Shown here: in pieces, positions 7,824-15,829 of the stretch | Layout: every line of letters starts with the position of its first letter | How positions within the stretch are numbered: position 1 is the first letter of the stretch | From: Spirochaetaceae bacterium | Lineage (GTDB): Bacteria > Spirochaetota > Spirochaetia > Treponematales > Breznakiellaceae | Reading direction: 5' to 3' | Assembly (NCBI GenBank): GCA_031256815.1 | Contig: JAIRPU010000138.1 | Location: 1 to 18,247, forward strand | Length of the DNA: 18,247 bases | Program-made: the position numbers and the translations under genes | Notes under the pieces: model-generated | Told to the model about the DNA's origin: nothing | Database searches by the model: none | What the model saw: only the letters and a program-made list of their open reading frames with translations

Positions 7824-10800
7824 ATGGGAGGTATTTATTTACCTAAAAAAACAACGCTTTTGCCGGCTCTCATACTTTTTGTGTTTGCCTTTTCTGTTGA
7901 AGCCCAGAGTAACGGCGCTGACCCTGAAACACGGCCGACTGAACAAACCGAAATAAAACCAGAAACGCCCGCGCCCTCCGGCGAACAAAGCGCCGCGCAA
8001 AAAGAAAAAGCAGACAGGGAGCGGATTATAGAACTTGATATTAAGACCGCTACACTTATGGAGCTTGCCGAGTGGAGCAGCGAGCTTGGGCTTGGCGAAG
8101 GCGGCGGACGCGAGGAAATCGCGGGGCGCATAAGACGGCATTACAACATGGGTAATCCTGAAACAAAAAAGTGGGACAGGGTTATTACGATAGAAAGCGC
8201 AAGAACCACAGAATATTTTAAAATAGATTCTGTAAACGAAGAATATGCGCGGCTTTCCGGCGGCGTTGTAATTAGTTTGAAGGACGGCGAAGCGTTACAC
8301 AGAATAGAAGCATGGGATATTCTTTTTAACCGGACACGAAATGTTGTTTCCGCTTCGGGCGGCGTTAGTTACAAGCGTGAAGAAGGAAGCACCATAGAAA
8401 CCTTTACCGGAGATTCAATAATAATAAATCTTGATACATGGGTTGGCAGTTTTATAGACACTGTTTCTGAACGCGCAATGTCCGGCGGTGAAACGGCATA
8501 TCGTTTTGCCGGACAGGTTATTTCAAAAACAGACAGCGAAACAACAGTTTTAAAAAACGCTGTAATTTCCAACGCAAAAAGCGAAGAACCTTATTGGTCA
8601 TTAAACGCTTCAAGAATTTGGCTTTTTCCGGGTTCCGACTGGGCTTTTGCAAATGCGGTGCTAAAGGTAGGAGAGATACCTGTTTTATACATTCCGTTTT
8701 TTGCGTATCCGGCGGACGAAATTATATTTCATCCGGTAATGGGAACAAGAACGCGGCATGGCTTTTATCTGCAAACTACAACGTATCTTTTGGGGCAGCC
8801 AAAAGCCGACCCTTCTAAAGCCAATTCAATATCAAAAATACTTGGTTCTGGAGATGGAATGCAAAAAGAACGCCACGGACTTTTTTTGCGAAGCTCCGGA
8901 AAAGCCGAAACACGCAATAACGACAGGTCTCTCTCTTTACTGTTTGACGCATATACAAATTTAGGCTTTTATACGGGGGTAGATTTAAATTTTACAAAAG
9001 CGCTTATTTTTAATAACCTGAAATTTTATTTGGGCCTGGGCTGGACGCGGACGCTTTATAATTACGATGGTTTTTGGACGCCATATATTCTTGAAAATGA
9101 TAAATGGGAAAGCAAATGGGATCATTCATGGTTATTTGGAAATGAGGTGCCATTCCGTTATATATTTAACCTGGAAACAGGTACATCCGGACGTTTAGGC
9201 TCGCTTGACGTTAAATTCCCGCTTTATTCCGACCCGTTTATGCACCGCGATTTGGTTCAAAACCGCTCTGAACAAATTGATATAATGAATCTTTTAACTT
9301 CCGGCAGTTTTGAAGATATAACATCAACAGAAACAACCACCGGTTCGTATCAATGGAACGTGAATATACGTCCCAATATCTCTACAAATTTTTTTGCTCC
9401 GTGGATTTCCAGCATATCTATAAACACAATATCCACATCGCTTGGTTTTATTCCAAGCCGTGACGTTCCATCGAGCAACCCAAGGGAAAACTCTCCGACA
9501 CGCCAGTTTTTTATTCCGGATAAATACACTATTTATACGATGAGCGCTTCTTTAAGCGGCTCTCCGTTTTCGCCGGCGGCAAAGACGGCACAGGCTGAGA
9601 TCGAACAAAAAAATCCTTTTGAAGGGATAGGCGACCCTGTATCACCATGGGCGGAAGAAGACAAAAAAGCGGCGGCAAAATCGGCGCTGCCCTCCGCAAA
9701 TATTGACGAGCTAAAACCGCCTGTTTTGAGTCAGTTATGGACGCTTCCAAGCAACAATCTGCTGCAATTTTCAATGAATTACAGTTTATCGCCTTCATCG
9801 GCTACAGAAGCGCAGTACTACACCAAAGATTTTTTGGGAGGAAACAATAAAACCGCAAAAGATATAGACTGGGATGATTTTGAATCGGTGCTTTCAAATT
9901 TTAGAACAGACGCTTCTACAAATTTTTCAATTAGTGAAGCAAATAACAATTTATTCAACGCTACGCTTGGATTTTCCGGTTCTTACCAGTGGCAGGACCA
10001 TACCTACTTTAGAGATGATCTTCCAGAGGCCGATAAAAAAACGATGCGCCTTACCGATTACCGCGGAAGGCAGTGGACAATAAATTCTTCTTACAATTTT
10101 ACTTTAAATCCTTTCTATTGGAACCCCGTTTGGAAATCTACCAACTTTCAATACAATTTAAGCGGGCTTGTAGCCCGTTCTTTGTTTAATGAACAAAAAT
10201 ACAACGAAGATGTTGTCAACAGCGGTAATCCTTTGTACCAGCCTGACCCTGAGTGGAAGCTTGAAAATATGAAATGGACGCGCGACTATATTAGCTCGCA
10301 CAAGCTTTCGGCAAATGTTGGAATGAATCTAATGGACAAGATGCAGAATCTTGTGCTGTCAATGGATCTTCCCCCCAGATACCAGCTTTACAGCGGTAAT
10401 CTAACAATGAGGGCATGGCGTTTTGAAAGTAACGCGAATATGCAAATTCAGGAAGATACCGAAGAAAATAAAGCCGCCGCCAAAAATTCAAATGAATTAA
10501 AGTACCGTTATGTTTCCGGCTACCTTTTTAAACCTCTTTATCTTACGCAGACGCTAAATTTTGCCAGCAGAAAATCCGCGCGTCTTTACACAGTCTGGGA
10601 TCCAGAGCTTGATGAATGGACAAATTTTTCTTTAAACGGAGCATGGAACTCTTTTAGCGTTACATATAACGCAGCGTATATGTATAAATATTTTTATGAC
10701 CCAACGCCCGGTAAACAGGGCTGGAAGCAGGAAAGCGCCACAGACGGGGCAACTCAAAAACTTTACCCGCGTGATTTTACAATGAGCTGGGCTCCGTCTT

Positions 10801-11351
10801 TTAAACTACCGGCGTTCTTTCATGGTTTAATCAATCTTTCAATAAATACGAATTCATCAATTTCTCTGGATTTGCAGCGCTACACATATTCACGTTTTAA
10901 TTTTTCTTTAGGCCTTACTTTGGGAATTACAAAGTTTTTGGATTTTACGATAAGCACAAATTCAGAAAACGCAGAAATATACCGATACATCCAGGATTTT
11001 GCAATATTTGATTCACTTGATATTGAAGTTGGACAGGGTAAAGAAAAGAATTTTTTTATAGATTTATTAAATTCATTTAGATTTGATAATGAAGAGCTGC
11101 GAAAACAGTCTGGATATAAACTAAAATCTTTTAGCTTTTCTGCGGTACATCATCTTGGAGACTGGGACGCAACGCTAAAAGTATCTCTTAACCCTTATTT
11201 GGACAACAGCGCGGGCAATCCGTCTGATTGGCAGTATAAATTCCGCACTACGTTCTCGTTCTTTGTACAATGGCTGCCAATAACAGAAATTCAGGCGGGC
11301 GTGGATTATGAAAATGAAAAATTCATTAAACGTGAAAGAACCTCAAACTAA
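7824..11351 (+). CDS. lptD: LptD/OstA-like outer-membrane beta-barrel protein
   Basis: In Gram-negatives LptD inserts lipopolysaccharide into the outer leaflet; many treponemes keep an LptD-like protein although classical LPS may be absent, so the cargo is uncertain. Seen in 1175 aa: signal peptide (about 1-28, cut after VEA); a Pro/Glu-rich linker (about 30-63); a SAP/LEM-like helical domain (about 68-108); an OstA-type beta domain (about 118-300) including the typical stretch PYWSLNASRIWLFPGSDWAFANA and PVLYIPFFAYP; then a long barrel with many alternating aromatic strands. It is larger than E. coli LptD (784 aa). The start is ATG 7824, not 7815, because a -10 box overlaps 7815. It is monocistronic, with its stop abutting the RNase Z stop. 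Family is fairly sure; equivalence to true LptD is inferred. Confidence 0.82.
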   Translation: MGGIYLPKKTTLLPALILFVFAFSVEAQSNGADPETRPTEQTEIKPETPAPSGEQSAAQKEKADRERIIELDIKTATLMELAEWSSELGLGEGGGREEIAGRIRRHYNMGNPETKKWDRVITIESARTTEYFKIDSVNEEYARLSGGVVISLKDGEALHRIEAWDILFNRTRNVVSASGGVSYKREEGSTIETFTGDSIIINLDTWVGSFIDTVSERAMSGGETAYRFAGQVISKTDSETTVLKNAVISNAKSEEPYWSLNASRIWLFPGSDWAFANAVLKVGEIPVLYIPFFAYPADEIIFHPVMGTRTRHGFYLQTTTYLLGQPKADPSKANSISKILGSGDGMQKERHGLFLRSSGKAETRNNDRSLSLLFDAYTNLGFYTGVDLNFTKALIFNNLKFYLGLGWTRTLYNYDGFWTPYILENDKWESKWDHSWLFGNEVPFRYIFNLETGTSGRLGSLDVKFPLYSDPFMHRDLVQNRSEQIDIMNLLTSGSFEDITSTETTTGSYQWNVNIRPNISTNFFAPWISSISINTISTSLGFIPSRDVPSSNPRENSPTRQFFIPDKYTIYTMSASLSGSPFSPAAKTAQAEIEQKNPFEGIGDPVSPWAEEDKKAAAKSALPSANIDELKPPVLSQLWTLPSNNLLQFSMNYSLSPSSATEAQYYTKDFLGGNNKTAKDIDWDDFESVLSNFRTDASTNFSISEANNNLFNATLGFSGSYQWQDHTYFRDDLPEADKKTMRLTDYRGRQWTINSSYNFTLNPFYWNPVWKSTNFQYNLSGLVARSLFNEQKYNEDVVNSGNPLYQPDPEWKLENMKWTRDYISSHKLSANVGMNLMDKMQNLVLSMDLPPRYQLYSGNLTMRAWRFESNANMQIQEDTEENKAAAKNSNELKYRYVSGYLFKPLYLTQTLNFASRKSARLYTVWDPELDEWTNFSLNGAWNSFSVTYNAAYMYKYFYDPTPGKQGWKQESATDGATQKLYPRDFTMSWAPSFKLPAFFHGLINLSINTNSSISLDLQRYTYSRFNFSLGLTLGITKFLDFTISTNSENAEIYRYIQDFAIFDSLDIEVGQGKEKNFFIDLLNSFRFDNEELRKQSGYKLKSFSFSAVHHLGDWDATLKVSLNPYLDNSAGNPSDWQYKFRTTFSFFVQWLPITEIQAGVDYENEKFIKRERTSN

Positions 11352-12278
11352 TTAGTCTTCAAAATCTATGGGTAACACCATTCTATCGCGTGAGAGTACT
11401 GTTTTGCTGAACACCGCCTGTGCTTCGGAGAGAAGTTTTTCAAGTTCAGAATCTGAATAGCGCGGGCTGTAATGAATTAACGCAAGTTTTTTTACACAAG
11501 CCGCCCGCGCAAGAACCGCCGCCTGAACCGCCGTCATGTGCTTTTTATCGATGGCGTCTTCTTCAAGTGAATTTTCGAACATTCCTTCGCAAACAAAAAG
11601 ATCGGAGTTTGTAATCTCGTCCGCTATTTCCGGAAAATAGAGACTATCGGTTACAAAAGAAAATTTGCGTCCTTTCCGCGGACTGCCGACAACATCCTGC
11701 GGCAAAATTATACGCCCGTCTTCCAGTTTTACATTCTGGCCGTGCTGCAGCTTTCCCCACAGCGCGCCCATTGGAATACCAAGCGATTTTGCTTTTTCCG
11801 GATAAAATTCTCCAGGACGGTTGTTTTCTTCAAGAGTGTATCCAAAACAGCTTTTTGTATGCCTAAGTTTAAATGCGCGGATATTAAAATCATCGCCTTT
11901 GTAAATTATTCCGGGCTCTGTAATTTCGCGGATTATAATCTCGTAGTTTATAAACATATCTAGAACCCGCCGGCTTGTTTCAATATAATCCGTAATTCGC
12001 GGCGGGCCATATATGTAAAGCGGGTCGTCGCGGTCAACCTGCGAGCTAAGCATTAAAAGGCCTGGTATGCCGGTTACATGGTCGGCGTGAGTATGGCTTA
12101 CAAAAATAGCGGAAATTTTTTTCCAGCGCAGGTTAAGACAGCGAAGGCTTACCTGTGTGCCTTCTCCACAATCAAAAAGAAAAAGGTCGCCTTCGCGTCT
12201 TAAAAGCACTGACGTTAAGTGCCGTCTGGGCAGCGGCATCATTCCGCCGCAGCCTAAAATAAACGCTTCCAGATTCAC
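11352..12278 (-). CDS. rnz: Ribonuclease Z (tRNA 3'-end endonuclease)
   Basis: Metallo-beta-lactamase-fold endonuclease that cleaves tRNA precursors 3' of the discriminator base. Seen in 308 aa: the N-terminal family start FILGCGG...PLPRRHLTS, the zinc motif SHTHADH (H62, H64, D66, H67), the region HTKSCFGYTLEE, an Asp in VTDSLYFPE and the late His in LIHYSPRY. Length matches bacterial RNase Z (about 300-310). The start is GTG, overlapping by one base the TAG of the LysM gene (TAGTG) with no Shine-Dalgarno, so translation should be coupled. It sits last in a run with two envelope proteins, an odd pairing that suggests operon packing rather than shared function. Confidence 0.94.
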   Translation of the reverse strand: MNLEAFILGCGGMMPLPRRHLTSVLLRREGDLFLFDCGEGTQVSLRCLNLRWKKISAIFVSHTHADHVTGIPGLLMLSSQVDRDDPLYIYGPPRITDYIETSRRVLDMFINYEIIIREITEPGIIYKGDDFNIRAFKLRHTKSCFGYTLEENNRPGEFYPEKAKSLGIPMGALWGKLQHGQNVKLEDGRIILPQDVVGSPRKGRKFSFVTDSLYFPEIADEITNSDLFVCEGMFENSLEEDAIDKKHMTAVQAAVLARAACVKKLALIHYSPRYSDSELEKLLSEAQAVFSKTVLSRDRMVLPIDFED

Positions 12279-13063
12279 TAACGCAGTGGAGAGTATTTTT
12301 TACCGGAATCCCACATTCCTTGTCTTATTTCACCATGAATGGACGGAATATCAAGTACTGTTCCAGGTTCTATAATATTGGGATTTGTTGGATCCGCAAG
12401 TTTGTTCCTGTTGGCACGGTAGAGTACGGGCCACTGATAGGGGTTGTTGTATGCCCAGGCTCTGCCTGCAATATTCCAAAAGCAATCTCCAAATGCGTCC
12501 CATGGGCGGACGGTGTATTGCGCGGGTAAACCGCCGCGGACAGTTTCGTTGCTGCTGCTGCGGTTGGGGGGCGCAACCAGGACGGCAAGTATTTCTATGG
12601 ATTTAGCAGCGTTATTTAACGCGCTGTCCCAATCGCCTGATGTGCGCGCAAGCAAAGCCTTGTTATAAAACGCCCTGGCATTGTTAAATTCGTTTTTATA
12701 GTATGTTTTTGCGTTGGAACTGTCTGCCCAGCCCAATCTGGCTTCAGCATCTTTTATTTTTTCGTTTGTTTGAGATACTTTAAGACGGGTTACAATAAAA
12801 TCATCCGAAAGGTAGGCCGCGCGCTGGGCATCGGCAGAAAAACGTATTGAAAGATCATAGTCGCCATCCGCAAAGGCCTGACGCGCCAGGTTGCTTGAAC
12901 GGATGCTTTCCAATATATATTTATTATTCAAAACAGGTTCATTAAATAAGTTGTTGTAACTCATGTTTCCATCTGCCGCGGCAAGCCAGAAAAACGACTG
13001 CGCGGCTGCAGCAGAGCAAAACATACTAAATAATGCCAAAACAAGAAATCCGTGTTTTTTCAT
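12278..13063 (-). CDS. Exported LysM-domain protein with TPR-like helical region
   Basis: Probably binds peptidoglycan in the periplasm. Seen in 261 aa: signal peptide (about 1-22, AAAA-Q cut); a helical repeat region (about 40-160) with Ala/Tyr-rich TPR-like spacing, for example ARQAFADGDYDLSIRFSADA and ALLARTSGDWDSALNNAAKS; an Asn/Ser linker; and a divergent LysM module near the C-terminus (YTVRPWDAFGDCFWNIAGRAW to LDIP). The start is ATG 13063, backed by GAGG 6 nt upstream. A GTG at 13075 overlapping the upstream TGA is possible but lacks a ribosome binding site. The helical region resembles that of the lipoprotein encoded just upstream, so the two may work together or derive from one ancestor. 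The exact function is unknown. Confidence 0.82.
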   Translation of the reverse strand: MKKHGFLVLALFSMFCSAAAAQSFFWLAAADGNMSYNNLFNEPVLNNKYILESIRSSNLARQAFADGDYDLSIRFSADAQRAAYLSDDFIVTRLKVSQTNEKIKDAEARLGWADSSNAKTYYKNEFNNARAFYNKALLARTSGDWDSALNNAAKSIEILAVLVAPPNRSSSNETVRGGLPAQYTVRPWDAFGDCFWNIAGRAWAYNNPYQWPVLYRANRNKLADPTNPNIIEPGTVLDIPSIHGEIRQGMWDSGKKYSPLR

Positions 13064-13071
13064 ATTATTCC

Positions 13072-13776
13072 TCACATTGTTCCAGAGCTGTCAGCATCTG
13101 CGCCAAGAACATTTTCCGCATCGGCAGCGATTCTCTCGCTTTCGGCTATTTTTTCTTCCGCCGATTGTAACGCTAAAGTCGCCAGTCTGCGCTTTTCGGC
13201 GGCGGCGGCGCTAACGTTTCCATAAAGCGATATTGATTCTGTATAAAAATCCATTGCGGTTTTGTAATCACGCGCGCGGTAAGCGGCTTCACCCTGGTTG
13301 TGTATATTTGTTGTAAGATTATAATCTTCGCGCACAGCGATATCCGCTTTTAATTTTAGCGCGTCCAGCTGCGCGGCAAGCGATTTTGAACGGAGATCCG
13401 AGGCGGTATCAAGCCAAAATTGGTCTAATATCTGCGTATAGCCTAAAATTGCCGACTGTGCGCTTGTAAATGCCTCGTTACGGTCTTTTTTGCCCAGTTT
13501 ATTCTCGCCCAAATCGTACAGATCTTCCGCTCTGCGAAGCGACGCGTCCGCCTGTTCTACAAGACTAAGGTTTTGCATTTCAAGCTGAGCGTCTACTACC
13601 TCCTGCCGTTTCTCCTGTGCCTGAACGATTACAGAACGGAGTCCGGCATAATCAACAAGGTCTGGAACGTCTTGTTCGTTTTTTGAGAGCGCGGATTTGT
13701 CCGCCTTGGGTACCGTTTTACAACCGGCGGCAAGGAGCGCAAGTACAAGAAAACCAAAAACAATCTTTAATTTCAT
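13072..13776 (-). CDS. Lipoprotein with coiled-coil / TPR-like helices
   Basis: Predicted lipid-anchored envelope protein, function unknown. Seen in 234 aa: lipoprotein signal peptide with lipobox LLAAGC (lipidated Cys19), a charged helical region (about 50-110, QAQEKRQEVVDAQLEMQNLSL) likely coiled coil, a repeat-like region with ARDYKTAMDFYTESISLYG (TPR-like), and a second Ala/Glu-rich helix near the C-terminus. It may be related to DUF4398-type lipoproteins, but I cannot confirm that. The start is ATG 13776, with GAGGAG 5 nt upstream and a perfect signal peptide from that Met. The upstream open frame to 13911 has no such support. Its end lies close to the LysM gene start (9 bp), consistent with a joint operon ending in rnz. 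Confidence 0.82.
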   Translation of the reverse strand: MKLKIVFGFLVLALLAAGCKTVPKADKSALSKNEQDVPDLVDYAGLRSVIVQAQEKRQEVVDAQLEMQNLSLVEQADASLRRAEDLYDLGENKLGKKDRNEAFTSAQSAILGYTQILDQFWLDTASDLRSKSLAAQLDALKLKADIAVREDYNLTTNIHNQGEAAYRARDYKTAMDFYTESISLYGNVSAAAAEKRRLATLALQSAEEKIAESERIAADAENVLGADADSSGTM

Positions 13777-13796
13777 AGTATCTCCTCTATGACAAT

Positions 13797-13812
13797 AATT
13801 TATATATAAATT
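13797..13812. promoter_or_regulatory. 16-bp perfect AT palindrome upstream of the lipoprotein gene
   Basis: AATTTATATATAAATT reads identically on both strands. It lies 21-36 bases upstream of the lipoprotein ATG. It could be an operator or simply a low-complexity promoter region; no matching -35/-10 pair is convincing here. Confidence 0.3.
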
Positions 13813-13847
13813 TTCATATAATAGTGATTTTCGGCAAAAAAGTGTCT

Positions 13848-13873
13848 TTGCATAACAGGTAAACGTTGCATAA
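13848..13873. repeat. Direct repeat TTGCATAA x2 upstream of the lipoprotein gene
   Basis: TTGCATAA occurs at 13848-13855 and 13866-13873, 18 bp apart start to start. It lies in the 118-bp gap between ilvB and the lipoprotein gene. It is possibly a binding site for a regulator; no other support. Confidence 0.25.
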
Positions 13874-13894
13874 GGCAAATTTACGCCTAAAACG

Positions 13895-15628
13895 CTATAA
13901 AATCTGCTCATCTATAGGTTTACCGCCGGGAACCATTGGCAGTACCATAGCATCTTTATCTATTTGCGCGTCTATAACTACAGGTATTCCTTTGGCAAGC
14001 TCTTTTAAAGCCTCTTTTAACGCTGAACTAAACTCCGCGCTATTTTTACAACGGTATCCTGCGCAGGAGTACGCTTTTGCAAGCTGAACAAAATCCGGCG
14101 GCCTTTCCAGCGTGGTTTCTGAATAGCGTTTTTCGTAAAACAAACTTTGCCATTGACGAACCATGCCAAGCACGCCGTTGTTAAACACTATTACAAGCAC
14201 AGGCAATTTTAGCGCCGAAAGTGTAGCAAGTTCGGCGCAATTCATTCTAAAAGAACCGTCTCCTGTAAACAGAATTACATTTTTGCAGGGAAACGCTGTT
14301 TTGGCTCCCAGTGCCGCGCCTAAACCAAAGCCCATGGTTCCAAGCCCTCCAGATGTAATAAACTGCCTTGGATAGCGGAAAGGGAAAAATTGAGACGTCC
14401 ACATTTGATGCTGCCCAACATCGGTAACGGCAATAGAATCCGCTCCGATAATTTTTGCCGCTTCTTCTATGATGAATCTGGGGTGTAAACCGGAATTGTA
14501 TTTGTCTGTAATATGCGAGCCCGGGATTTGCTTTTTCCATTTTTCTATTTGGGCCAGCCATTCAACGTGTGATTGCTCCGGCAGCGCTTCAAGGATGAGT
14601 TCCAAAATGAGGTTAAGGTCGCCTGTAACAGAAACTTCTGTGCGTACATTCTTGTTTATTTCTGCCGGGTCAATATCAAAATGCAATATTTTTGCGTTTT
14701 TGGCAAAATTTCCAACGAGGCTTGTTACACGGTCAGAAAAACGCGCTCCAACGGTTATTAACAGGTCGGAATGCTGCACCGCCTTGTTTGAGGCTACAGT
14801 TCCATGCATTCCAAGCATACCCATCCAAAGGGGGTGCCCGGAGGAGAGCGCCCCATGCCCCATAAGGCTTAAACACACAGGCGCGTTAAGAGATTCGGCA
14901 AAACGGGAAAGCGCGTTGGCGGCATTGGCTATAATTACACCGCCGCCGGCATAAATTACAGGTTTTTTGGCCGCAGAAAGTAAAGCAAGCGCGTTTTCTA
15001 TATCTTTACCGCTAAAAGTTTTACGGGTATTTCGCTCTGTAAGCCGCATTGCGCGTTCGGACATTACGCCTGAAGGGGTAACCAGCGAAGAAGAAAAAAA
15101 AGCGGAAGCTGTGGTTACATCTTTTGGTATGTCAATTAACACAGGGCCGGGGCGGCCTGTTCTTGCGACAATAAATGCCTCGCGCACTGTTTCCGCAAGT
15201 TCTGTAATTTCTTTTACTATCCAATTATGCTTGACGATGGGCATTGTAATGCCGGTAATATCGACTTCCTGGAAGCTGTCCTTACCAAGAAGTTCACGGC
15301 TTACATTGCCTGTTATTGCCACAATTGGAACGGAATCCATGTAAGCGGTTGCTATGCCTGTAACGAGGTTTGTAGCGCCCGGGCCTGAAGTAGCGATACA
15401 TACGCCGGTTTTACCGGTGGCGCGCGCGTAGCCATCCGCGGCATGGGCGGCGTGCTGTTCGTGGCTTACAAGAATATGACGAATACGTTCGCGCTGCAAA
15501 TATAACTCATCATAAATATAAAGCACCGCGCCGCCTGGATAGCCGAAAACGGTATCAACGCCTTGTTCAATTAGCGCTTCAATAAGAATTCTGGAACCTG
15601 TATAACTCGCCTTGCTGTTAGTCTTCAC
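13895..15628 (-). CDS. ilvB: Acetolactate synthase, large (catalytic) subunit
   Basis: ThDP-dependent condensation of two pyruvates to acetolactate, or pyruvate plus 2-oxobutyrate, the first common step of branched-chain amino acid synthesis. Seen in 577 aa: N-terminal domain with FGYPGGAV and the ThDP-activating Glu57 (SHEQHAAHAADGYARATG), SFQEVD in the substrate/FAD region, and the C-terminal ThDP/Mg motif GDGSFRMN...NNGVLGMVRQWQ. The FYEKRYSET segment is typical of AHAS rather than the catabolic AlsS type. Length equals known large subunits (about 560-580). The start is GTG, with no Shine-Dalgarno but a promoter placed so that transcription begins at the codon. No regulatory subunit gene (ilvN/ilvH) is adjacent on either side, which is unusual. 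Confidence 0.95.
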   Translation of the reverse strand: MKTNSKASYTGSRILIEALIEQGVDTVFGYPGGAVLYIYDELYLQRERIRHILVSHEQHAAHAADGYARATGKTGVCIATSGPGATNLVTGIATAYMDSVPIVAITGNVSRELLGKDSFQEVDITGITMPIVKHNWIVKEITELAETVREAFIVARTGRPGPVLIDIPKDVTTASAFFSSSLVTPSGVMSERAMRLTERNTRKTFSGKDIENALALLSAAKKPVIYAGGGVIIANAANALSRFAESLNAPVCLSLMGHGALSSGHPLWMGMLGMHGTVASNKAVQHSDLLITVGARFSDRVTSLVGNFAKNAKILHFDIDPAEINKNVRTEVSVTGDLNLILELILEALPEQSHVEWLAQIEKWKKQIPGSHITDKYNSGLHPRFIIEEAAKIIGADSIAVTDVGQHQMWTSQFFPFRYPRQFITSGGLGTMGFGLGAALGAKTAFPCKNVILFTGDGSFRMNCAELATLSALKLPVLVIVFNNGVLGMVRQWQSLFYEKRYSETTLERPPDFVQLAKAYSCAGYRCKNSAEFSSALKEALKELAKGIPVVIDAQIDKDAMVLPMVPGGKPIDEQIL

Positions 15629-15634
15629 ACTGAT

Positions 15635-15663
15635 ATTTTTTACAAATCATATTAATAAGTCAA
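15635..15663 (-). promoter_or_regulatory. Candidate promoter of ilvB, leaderless geometry
   Basis: On the minus strand: -35 TTGACT (15663-15658), 17-nt spacer, -10 AAAAAT (15640-15635), then 6 nt to the GTG at 15628. The -35 matches consensus in five of six positions, the -10 in four. Confidence 0.5.
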
Positions 15664-15829
15664 GGCGCGTGTACCGGCAGGCCTGCCTTCGGCGCAAGCC
15701 TTAGCCGCGGAAGAAAACGGCTGCGGCAGGTGGCCGACTGCGGCGCGGCAGGTGGAAATGGCCGCGGAAGAAAACCGCGGCCATCCACAGAAAACTGCCG
15801 GTTAAAACTGCGGTTTGCAAGCCCGCCGG
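15664..15829. repeat. GC-rich cluster of palindromes and short imperfect repeats
   Basis: The intergenic region between ilvB and the receptor gene is much richer in G+C than its surroundings. It holds a 12-bp palindrome GGCAGGCCTGCC (15676-15687); a 15-base direct repeat GCCGCGGAAGAAAAC (15704-15718 and 15761-15775); an 11-base direct repeat GCGGCAGGTGG (15723-15733 and 15745-15755); a tandem AAAACTGC-based pair (15791-15803 and 15804-15816); and the strong hairpin listed separately. No ORF of interest was found. It may be a REP/MITE-like element or the remnant of an insertion. Confidence 0.6.
15752..15788. repeat. Strong GC hairpin (10-bp perfect stem, extended)
   Basis: ATGGCCGCGG (15758-15767) and CCGCGGCCAT (15775-15784) are perfect inverted copies around a 7-nt loop AAGAAAA. 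The stem extends with GTGG/CCAC across a 2-nt bulge. No T tract follows on either strand, so it is not a standard intrinsic terminator, but it lies 42-78 bases past the receptor stop and could protect or end that transcript. Confidence 0.6.

Noticed and set aside
7835..8141. Two open frames of about 100 codons opposite the lptD start
   Set aside because: They mirror the signal peptide and low-complexity linker of the LptD-like gene; no ribosome binding sites.
12320..12668. Several overlapping 69-74 codon frames on both strands within the LysM gene
   Set aside because: Mutually overlapping shadows in a GC-richer part of a gene with a clear LysM module and signal peptide.
13777..13911. Extension of the lipoprotein frame upstream to 13911
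   Set aside because: The lipobox signal peptide starts exactly at the Met at 13776, which has GAGGAG 5 nt upstream; the extension overlaps the end of ilvB and would bury the signal peptide.
14469..14954. 161-codon open frame opposite ilvB
   Set aside because: Antisense shadow of a strongly conserved enzyme; no start signals and no recognisable domain.
15752..15788. Intrinsic terminator of the receptor gene
   Set aside because: The hairpin is strong but has no following T tract on either strand, so I list it as a repeat only.
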